Shown here in pieces: positions 56,046 to 64,000 of a stretch of DNA of 64,000 nt. Each line of letters begins with the position of its first letter. Position 1 is the stretch's first letter. The position numbers and the translations under genes are program-made. The notes beneath the pieces were generated by a model that saw nothing but the letters and a program-made list of their open reading frames with translations, did no database searches and was not told the DNA's origin. Origin of the DNA: Balaenoptera acutorostrata (taxonomy: Eukaryota; Chordata; Mammalia; Artiodactyla; Balaenopteridae); the NCBI RefSeq assembly GCF_949987535.1, contig NC_080064.1, forward strand, positions 129,856,708 to 129,920,707, in the 5' to 3' direction.

Positions 56046-57419
56046 ACTATATAAGGGATGTGCGTAGCAGTAGCAACTGCAGCAATAGCATGGGAGGTTA
56101 TTAATAAATGGATGACCAAGCAGAAGAATACAGCACTGTGAGACCTGTGACGCAGGGCTTGGCTCTGCGTTTCTGTGTGGTAGAGAGAAGGAAGCAGAGA
56201 TGTCAGGGAGGAAACTGGAGGCCAGATCAGAGGTCCCTCTGGGGTGGAGGAATGTAGGGTGGAGCCAGCATGAGATAAGAACTAGCGATAGAGGGGGAGG
56301 TTGTGGAAAAACCACCTCATGGTACTGGAGTTTCCTTCCCTGTTTAGCAGAGCTAAGTACCTTAATAAACGTGCTTCTCCCATTAGAAGCAGTCAAGTGA
56401 CTTCATCTCAGAAGCAGTCTTCCCCGGGAATTATTGCACTTGGGATCACAACAAGAGCACCTCAGACACACCCAGGGCAGCAGCCCAAGGCACACAGCTC
56501 TGCTGCAGTGGAAGAACCTGCTATTGTAAGAAGTAGATTGAAAAGTAGGAGCCCCTCTGAGTCAGGTCAACAACAAGGCGCAGAGTCACAGAGCCCTTCT
56601 AGCCAAGAGCGACCTTCTGGAAAGATGCTTGCTGGCCAACCTGGCATCGGGGGTGTGGTTAGTTGCCCCTCAGACTGACAGCTAGACTTAACCAGGAGGT
56701 TCCACTTTTATCTTGAGGAGGAGAGTGCCAGTAAAGTCAAGAGAAAGGTGAAGGGTGTTTTTCTTCCATTAACAAAATACTCACACAGGGCCTAGTGTCT
56801 CTATTAGTTAGCCATCAGCAAAAAGATGGTTATTCAAGAAAAGATTATAGTGAAATCATTTATTAGGTAGAAATATTCAAATCCAAACCTCATGATAAGC
56901 CTATATAAAAAACATTTTCTTGATGGATTGAGGATTTATATTTATAAAAATAAAGAAAAAGAAGCAGCAGCTGCAGTGGCAGAAGCAGCATAAACAAGAC
57001 AGAAGAAAATGTAAGGGTGCATTTACCTTATCATGGGATAGAGTGGCAATATGAAAATACAACCACAGATTCTACGATACATCTCCCATGAAGGCCACCT
57101 GAATCTGGGCAGGCTTGAGACTGCTTTGACTGATAAACTAGTTGACAAAGTCCAGGGCTGTGTCATAAAAGACCTTACAGTTGTTTGCTTGAATGCCCCT
57201 TTTTGGAGTCCTGAGCTGCCATGGTAAGAATTCTAACTACTCCAATGCCACCATGTCATGTTGTTTTAAGTCATTAAGTTTTGGTGCCATTAGTTATGCA
57301 GCAGTAGATAAATGGAATGTGTGGAGAAGGACCTTCTAAGCACAAAAGCTTGGTAGGAATCGAAAAAAAAAGAAAAGAAAAAAGAACAGATTTGAAATTG
57401 TAAACTGTTCTATGTCAAT
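56046..57419. other. Unassigned; LTR-like end near 57230
   Basis: No gene recognised; a 125-codon frame at 56301 has no domain. About 57060-57320 (TGAGACTGCTTTGACTGATA, TTGTTTTAAGTCATTAAG) resembles a MaLR/ERVL LTR, weakly. Confidence 0.4.
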
Positions 57420-58240
57420 TACCATCGTATGCAAAATTAAAAGGCAATGACAAACTGGAAAAATAGTCTTGTAACACATCTAACAAACCATTAAGAGGAA
57501 AATTACAATAGAAAAAAATGTGCAAATAAGAAAAAGTAGTTATCAAAAGAAATAAAAAAGGCAAAAAAGGGAAGAGGTGTTTAACACTATTAGTAATAAA
57601 ATAAATGTAAATTAAATGACAGTAAGACATTTTTTGCCTTCAAATTCACAAAGATTGTTTTAAATGATAACAGTCAATGCCTGCAAGACTAGAGTGAAGC
57701 AAGACTTTTCCAATACTGGTGGTGGGAATGTAAATTGGTAGTCTTTCTGGAGAGCAAGTTGATGATAGGAATCAAAAGTCTCAAATGTCCTTTGCTCAAG
57801 TATTTCCACGTCTAGGAATTAAAACGACATGTGGTCAAGCATTCTCATCTCAGCACTATTTATAATAGTGAGAAATAATAAACACTAAAACATTCAACAG
57901 TAAGAGAATTATTGCTAAATTTCAAATAACTGAATACAATTGAGTTATCAAAAAGCATACTTTCCCAAATATTCAGTGGCAGGGGAATACATTTATAAAT
58001 AAATTAAAATGAAGAGGAAAAAGTGATTAAAGGCATACAAAAAAGAATAGCTGCAATTTTATTCACATAGATGGATGAATAGACAGATAAAAAGACTGAA
58101 TGGAAACACACAAAAATATTAACAGCAGTCTCTGGATAAAGGGTCTAGGGAAGTTATTATTCCCACTTTCTCCTTGTCTGAATTTTTCCAATTTTCTCAC
58201 ACAAAACTACATTAATTTTACAATCAGAAAAACTTTCTTC
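57420..58240 (+). mobile_element. Old L1M relic, sense
   Basis: GGTGGTGGGAATGTAAATTG, AGCACTATTTATAATAGTGA, AGCAGTCTCTGGATAAAGGG and the terminal ACAATCAGAAAAAC follow an old L1 3' end. Confidence 0.72.
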
Positions 58241-58481
58241 TATTAAGTAGGTAATTAAAGAAAAAAATTCCAAAGCAGTTACCTCTAACAAACTTGCTCA
58301 CAGGAACTTTCAAGTACGAAGTGCCTTCTCAGAAGCCAGGGGTTCTCCTTCCAGAGACCTGCTGTGGTCTGTGTTTTGGAGGTGCCTGATTCTCGGCCAT
58401 GCCCCATGGATTCCCAAACTCCAAAGGTATCTCTCTATCATCCCTCCCTCTTTTCCACCACCACTTCCTACTACAGGCGCT

Positions 58482-58535
58482 CGTGTGCGCGTGCGCACGC
58501 GCGCACGCGCACACACACACACACACACACACGTA
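58482..58535. repeat. 54-bp alternating purine/pyrimidine tract (Z-DNA-prone)
   Basis: Strict alternation throughout: a CG-rich half with the palindrome GCGTGCGCACGC, then (CA)n. Such runs are the best-known B-to-Z transition sequences. Ten or so CpGs are retained. Confidence 0.95.
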
Positions 58536-58699
58536 AACACTTCCATTCCTTCAGTTCCCTCTGTTAACACAGAAATCATAAACTGACAGCCCTAGGCCAA
58601 GTAAGATCTATGGATTTCTTTTCTTTGACATCCGTTCCCAAAATGTGTTAATTTTACTTTTAACTAGTTACCAGCATTAAAGGATAAGGAGAGGTTTTC

Positions 58700-60405
58700 A
58701 CTTCCAGGAAGATGGAATAGACGTATGTTTCCCTATTCCTCCCACTAAGTACAACTAAAAACCCTGGACATTATATACAAAATAAACACTACTAAAAAGT
58801 GAAAAGAAGAGCCAGATTAGATAGGGATCTTGGGACCTGAGGAACAGCACAGCGGAGATATTCCTTGACTTAGGAAGAGGTTACATCCTGGATTCTCCCA
58901 GTGGACCCAATATAACCAATATAATATAAAAAAGACCCAGAGGTTAAACCTGCCATAAATTGAAAATATTGTTAGTCAAAAATGTATTCAATACACCTAA
59001 CCTACCAAACATCATAGCTGAGCCTAGCCTACCTTAAATGTGCTCAGAACACTTAGCCTACAATTGGGCAAAATCGTCTAACACAAAGCCTATTTTATAA
59101 TAAAGAGTTGAGTATCTCATGTAATTTATTGAATACTGTACTGAAAGTGAAAAACAGAATGGCTGTATGGGTACAGAATGGTTGTAGGTGTATCTGTTGT
59201 TTACCCTCATGATCACGTGGCTGCCACTGCCCAGAATTGCAAGACAGCATCGTACCACATATCACTAGCCCAGGAAAGCTCAAAATTCAAACTTCAAAGT
59301 ATGGTTTCTACTGAAATGCGTCTCACTTTCACACCATAATAAAGTCGAAAAATTCTAAGTTGAACCATCATAAGTTGGGGACTGTCTGTAGTGAGTCCCA
59401 CGGGGTTTTCTTTTTGACTCATACATCCTAGATTTGGAGCAAGCCTGTAATCCAGAAATGCCATCAGGTATAAACAAAAACAAGCCCCAAGAAAAGTCTG
59501 CTGTCTATAGCCAAAGGACAGAAAAACGGCAGCCAACAAGACAGAAAACATTTAGACAGTAACTGCTCTGCCCCAGCCAAATATCACTGGAAAAAACTAT
59601 GGCCCCACCCCTGCCTAAAGCAGCAAAAGCTGAGTGGGGAGCCTCGACTTCCACCATTGTGAGGTTGTAATGAGGTGCCCCAAGCACGCCACCAGGGTGG
59701 TGTCAGAGGTGGCCAAGTAGAAAGCCAGGACTTTCATCCACTACCACTGGTAGGCAGCCCTAACCTCCCCCCACCTTGGGGAATCTCTCCAGTAGTAATG
59801 AGGCAGACCTCCCACTCCCCAGAAGGAAGGTGTCAGAGGAGACCTAGTGGAGAATCGGAACTCTCACCACCCAGTTCTAATGAGGACACTCCCATCACTG
59901 GAACTCTGATTCCCAGCAGCAATAACAAGGAGCTTCCCTAACCCCCACCACTTGAGTGTTAATGGAGAACAAGTGGTGAACCTGGCTTTCTAACCTGCCT
60001 GAATATAACAAAGTGGCAGCCCCACTTCCCCTGCCAGAATGGTGTCAGCGAAGGCCAGCTAAAAGAGTAGGTTTAAAAAAGAACCAGAACCTCAGAACAC
60101 AATACAGCAAGTCCAGGTTGCAATCAAAAATCATTCATCACCCCAAAAACCATGAGGATCTTAAACTGAAGGAAAAAAAAATATTCAACAGATGCCAACA
60201 CCGGATGACAGAGATGTTAGATTTATCTGACAAAGATTTTAAAGCAACCAATGATAAAAATGCTTCAACGAGCAATTATGAATATAGTTGAAACAAATTT
60301 TTTTTAAAAATAGGAAGCCTCAGCAAAGAAGTAGAAGATATATAAAAGAACCAAATGGAAATTTTAGAATGGAAAAATACAGTAATCAAAATAAAATCTC
60401 AGTGT
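58700..60405 (+). mobile_element. Old L1, 5' end through the start of ORF1
   Basis: The start CTTCCAGGAAGATGGAATAG is a typical L1 5' boundary with an AAGATGG motif. Downstream, CTCAGAACACAATACAGCAA, CAACAGATGCCAACACCGGA, GACAAAGATTTTAAAGCAAC and AAGAACCAAATGGAAATTTT follow old L1 ORF1 upstream and N-terminal sequence. The ORF1 frame is broken. It stops at LTR-like sequence. Confidence 0.72.
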
Positions 60406-60412
60406 ATGGACT

Positions 60413-61440
60413 TGTATTAATTCCCTCTTGCTGCTGTGATAAATTATGACAAACTTGGTAGCTTAAAACAATAGAAACCTATTACCTTACAGCTCTGGAT
60501 TGCAGAATTCCAAAGTGGGTCTCACTGGGCTAAAACCAAGGTGTGTCAAGCCTGTATTACTTTATGGAGGCTCCAGTGGGGAATCTGTTTCCTTGCCTTT
60601 TCCAGCTTCTCAAGGCTGCCCTTATTCCTTGACTTGTGGATCCTTTCTGTCTTCAAAGCCGGCAATGTCCAGTCAAGTCTCTCTCACATCGCATTACTCT
60701 GACACTGAGTATCCGCCCTTTCTCCTTCACTTACAAAGACCCTTGTGGTTATATTGGGTACATTGGGAGAATCCAGGATAATCTCCCCATCACAAGATCT
60801 TTAATCACATCTGTAAAGTTCTTTTTGCCAACTAAGGTAATATAATCCCCCACAAGTTCTAGGGATTAGGATGTGGAAATTTTTGAGGGGGCCATTATTA
60901 TGCCTACCACAATCTGCTCCCAAAGATTCAGGCCTGTCCCACATACAAAATTCATTCACCACATCCTAAAGCTGTCGAAAGTTTCAATAGATTACTGCAT
61001 CAACTCAAAATCCAAATTCTCATCAGTTTACAAGTCCCAAATATCATCATCTAAGTCATTTAAATAGGTATGAGGAAGACTCTTGTTATGATCCAGCCTG
61101 GGGCAAAATTCCTCTCCATCTGTGAACCTGTAAAACTAGAAAACAAGATATCAGCTCCTAAAATACAGTGATGGGACAGGCATAGAATAGCAGCTAAAGA
61201 TATTCCCATTCAAAAGGGAGAATGGAAGAAGAAAAGAAGTCATCCGTCCCAAGCAAATCTGAAATCCAGCTGGGCAAATTTCATTAAGTTTCAAGGCTTC
61301 TGTGGCTCAAGGTTCCATTTTCTAAGCTCAGAGCTTCAGTCTTGGGGTTAACCTTTCTTTCTCCTGAAAGGTAGTACTTGTTTGCAGCTGAATAGTTTTA
61401 TCAGCCTGTTTCATATCTGTAGAATTTGAGGGGTCCAACA
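60413..61440. repeat. LTR-retroelement relic with adjoining internal-like sequence
   Basis: 60413-60911 runs TGTATTAATTCCC to CCTACCACA like a MaLR/ERVL-type LTR, with CTTCAAAGCCGGCAATGTCC and GGATAATCTCCCCATCACAA inside. The adjoining 60912-61440 (AAATTCCTCTCCATCTGTGA, AAATCTGAAATCCAGCTGGG) looks like companion sequence and resembles that near 21350. No 5-bp TSD could be read, and no gene is readable. Confidence 0.5.
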
Positions 61441-63040
61441 GCTCTATAACTGTTAAAGAAATTGAATTAGTACATAATAAAAAAAATTTCCCAAGCCCAA
61501 ATGGTATCACTGGAGAATTGTAGCAAACATTTAAAGAGGAATTAACATCTATTCTACACAATATCTTCCTGAAAATAGAGGAGAAGGGAATATTCCCCAA
61601 TTCATTTTCTGAAGCTGGTGTTACCCTGACACCAAAACTATGAATAGTACAAAAAAAAAGAAAACTACAGACAAATATCAAATATGCCTCACAAATATAA
61701 AATTCTTAACAAAATATTAGCAAATAGAATTCAGCAATACAAAAAAATCTACAAACAACAAATGCTGGAGAGGGTGCGGAGAAAAGGGAACCCTCTTGCA
61801 CTGTTTGTGGGAATGTAAATTGATACAGCCACTATGGAGAACAGCATGGAGGTTCCTTAAAAAACGAAAAATAGAATTACCGTATGACCCAGCAATCCCA
61901 CTACTGGGCATATACCCAGATAAAACCATAATTCAAAAAACACATGCACTCCAATGTTCACTGCAGCACTATTTACAATAGCTGAGTCATGGAAGCAACC
62001 TAAATGTCCATTGACAGACAAATAGATAAAGAAGATGTGGTACATATATACAATGAATATTACTCAGCCATAAAAAGGTATGAAATTGGGTCATTTGTAG
62101 AGACATGGATGGACCTAGAGACTGTCATACAGAGTGAAGTCAGAAAGAGAAAAACAACTATCGTCTATTAACGCATATATGTGGAATCTAGAAAAATGGT
62201 ACAGATGAACCGGTTTGCAAGGACGAAATAGAGACACAGATGTAGAGAACAAATGTATGGACACCAAGGGGGGGAAGCGGTGGGGGAGGGGGGGGAAATG
62301 GTGGGATGAATTGGGAGATTGGATTGACATATATACACTAATATGTATAAAATAGATAAGTAATAAGAACCTGCTGTATAAAAAATAAATTAAAAAAAAA
62401 AAGGAAATCACTTCCATTAAAAAAAAAAAAGAAAGAATTCAGCAATATAAAAAGAGAACTTTAACTATGACCAAGCAGGGTTCATTATTTGAAAATCAAT
62501 GAAATCCACCATATTAACAGGCTAAAAAGAAAAATCATAAGTTCATACCAATTGATGCAAAAGACGTATTTGGCAAAGTTCAAGACTCATTTATGACAAA
62601 AACTCTCAGAAAAATAGCAATAGAGAGGAACTTCCTCAACTTGATAAAAGAACCTCTATAAAGAGCAACTAACATTATACCTGATAGTGAAAAAAGACTG
62701 AATGCTTTTCCTAAGATTGGGATCAAGGTGGGATGTTCATTCTCACCACACTTATTTTTCAGTGTATTGAACATTCTAGCCAGGGCAATAAGGAAAACAA
62801 AAAGAAAAGAGAAAAGAAAAGATATATATACAGAGAGATCAGAAAGGAAGAACTAAAACTATCTCTTTTAGCAGATGACATAATTGCCACAGAAAATTTC
62901 AAGGAGTCTAGCAAAACCAAAAAATTGCTAGGATTCATGAGTGAGTTCAGCAAGGCCTCAGGATTCAAGATAAACATATGAAAATCAATTATATTTCAAT
63001 ATACTAGCAATGGACATGTTGACACTGAAATTAAAACTGC
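61441..63040 (+). pseudogene. Old L1 ORF2 reverse-transcriptase region, split
   Basis: Pieces at 61441-61739 and 62448-63040 read as the L1 ORF2 fingers and palm region. Landmarks are the segment after GGAGAATTGTAGCAAACATTT, ACCCTGACACCAAAAC, and SLLADDIIATENF near 62855-62900, where the catalytic FADD-type motif is degenerate (LADD). Many frameshifts and stops. A younger L1 sits at 61740-62433. This may be the same L1 as 58700-60405 with about 2-3 kb lost. Confidence 0.78.
61740..62433 (+). mobile_element. Young 5'-truncated L1 with double poly(A)
   Basis: The TSD is AGAATTCAGCAATA, identical at 61726-61739 and 62434-62447. The body covers the ORF2 C-terminus ([17 protein letters not shown]) and a 3' UTR ending CCTGCTGTATAAAAAATAAA. 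An A tract (62392-62402) is followed by GGAAATCACTTCCATT (62403-62418) and a second A tract, a small 3'-transduction signature. Confidence 0.88.
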
Positions 63041-63059
63041 AGTATCATTTTCTTTTTCT

Positions 63060-64000
63060 TTTTTCTTTTTTTTTTGCTTGTTTATTTTATTTTTTTGAAT
63101 ACATCTTTATTGGAGTATAAGTGCTTCACAATGCTGTGCTAGTTTCTGTTGTACAACAAAGTGAATCAGCCATATGCATACATGTATCCCCATATCCCCT
63201 CCCCCCCCACCCTCCTTATCCCACACCTCTAAGTCATTGCAAAGCACAAAGCTGATCTCCCTGTGCTATGCGGCTGCTTCCCACAGCTATCTATTTTACA
63301 TTTGGTAGTGTATATATGTCCATGCTACTCTCACTTCACCCCAGCTTCACCCTCCCCACTATGTGCTTAAGGCCATTCTCTATGTCTACATCTTTATTCC
63401 TGCCCTGCCACTCAGTTCATCAGTACCATTTTTTTTTTTTTTTTTAGATTCCATATATATGTGTTAGCATACAGTATTTGTTTTTCTTTCTGAGTTACTC
63501 TGTATGACAGACTCTAGGTCCATCCACCTCACTACAAATAACTCAGTTTCATTTCTTTTTATGGCTGAGTAATATTCCATTGTATATATGTGCCACATCT
63601 TCTTTATCCATTCATCTGTTGATGGACACTTAGGTTGCTTCCATGTCCTGGCTATTGTAAATAGAGCTGCAATGAACATTGTGGTACATGACTCTTTTTG
63701 AACTATGGTTTTCTCAGGGTATATGCCCAGTAGTGGGATTGCTGGGTCGTATGGTAGTTCCATTTTTAGTTTTTTAAGGAACCTCCATAGTGGCTGTATC
63801 AATTTACATTCCCACCAACAGTGCAGGAAGGTTCCCTTTTCTCCACACCCCCTCTAGCATTTACTGTTTGTAGATTTTTTGATGATGGCCATTCTGACCA
63901 GTGTGAGGTGATACCTCCTTGTAGTTTTGATTTTCATTTCTCTAATAATTAGTGATGTTGAGCATCTTTTCATGTGCCTCTTGACCATCTGTATGTCGTC
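63060..64000 (-). mobile_element. L1, minus strand, running off the window
   Basis: A T-rich start, then antisense 3' UTR (CTTTATTGGAGTATAAGTGC, GCTGATCTCCCTGTGCTATG), a second T tract at about 63430-63446, and ORF2 text to the last base. ORF2 fragment 63464-63802 ([28 protein letters not shown]) has lost about 12 bp between two CCATA copies near 63786. The 5' limit lies beyond 64000. Confidence 0.88.

Noticed and set aside
1..64000. A novel multi-gene biological system
   Set aside because: I looked for clusters of co-oriented ORFs, operon-like spacing and conserved domains; apart from one retropseudogene and transposon genes nothing is recognisable, so a novel gene system is not supported.

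Overview
This is ordinary nuclear DNA from a placental mammal, most probably a cetacean (whale or dolphin) or a close relative. I identify the clade from eight SINEs with a tRNA-Glu-like head (starts such as GGGCTTCCCTGGTGGCGCAG, B box GGTTCGAGCCC). These fit the CHR family, shared by cetaceans, hippos and ruminants. The ruminant-typical BovB and Bov-tA elements are not apparent. I could not search a database, so every family name is recognition from memory; coordinates and target-site duplications (TSDs) were read directly.

I find no convincing intact multi-exon host gene, no tRNA or rRNA gene, and no CRISPR array or operon. The only recognisable host-gene sequence is a processed pseudogene of PSME3IP1 (FAM192A/NIP30) at 1041-3176, hit by two CHR SINEs. 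The window is therefore intergenic or intronic and built mostly from retroelements.

Layout. 1-5.6 kb: AT-rich DNA, the retropseudogene, old repeat relics. 5.6-8.3 kb: MER5, then a near full-length dead Tigger1 transposon inside a MIR. 10.2-12.9 kb: a four-level nest, MIR > MLT1 LTR > inverted L1 > younger L1, three levels with a readable TSD. 14-24 kb: L1 ends, L2, MER5, MLT1 and other LTR relics, two CHR SINEs. 25-28 kb: a diverged 230-bp direct repeat. 30-39 kb: old L1, a HAL1-like relic and unusually long L2 copies. One twin-primed L1 here (35141-36342) appears to carry a 3'-transduced segment. 40.5-43.1 kb: an L1 with an intact 5' end but a large internal deletion; a CHR SINE and a palindromic mariner MITE sit in its 5' UTR. 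43-57 kb: mostly unique DNA with MIR and L2 relics, an ERV LTR relic, and an L1 interrupted by a SINE. 57-64 kb: old L1 segments, LTR relic sequence, a Z-DNA-prone tract, a young L1 with a double poly(A), and an L1 running off the end.

There is no gene network to describe. The interesting biology is retrotransposon mechanism: twin priming, read-through past weak L1 poly(A) sites, microhomology deletion, microsatellite birth inside L1, and a mariner hairpin resembling the ruminant miR-2284/2285 family.
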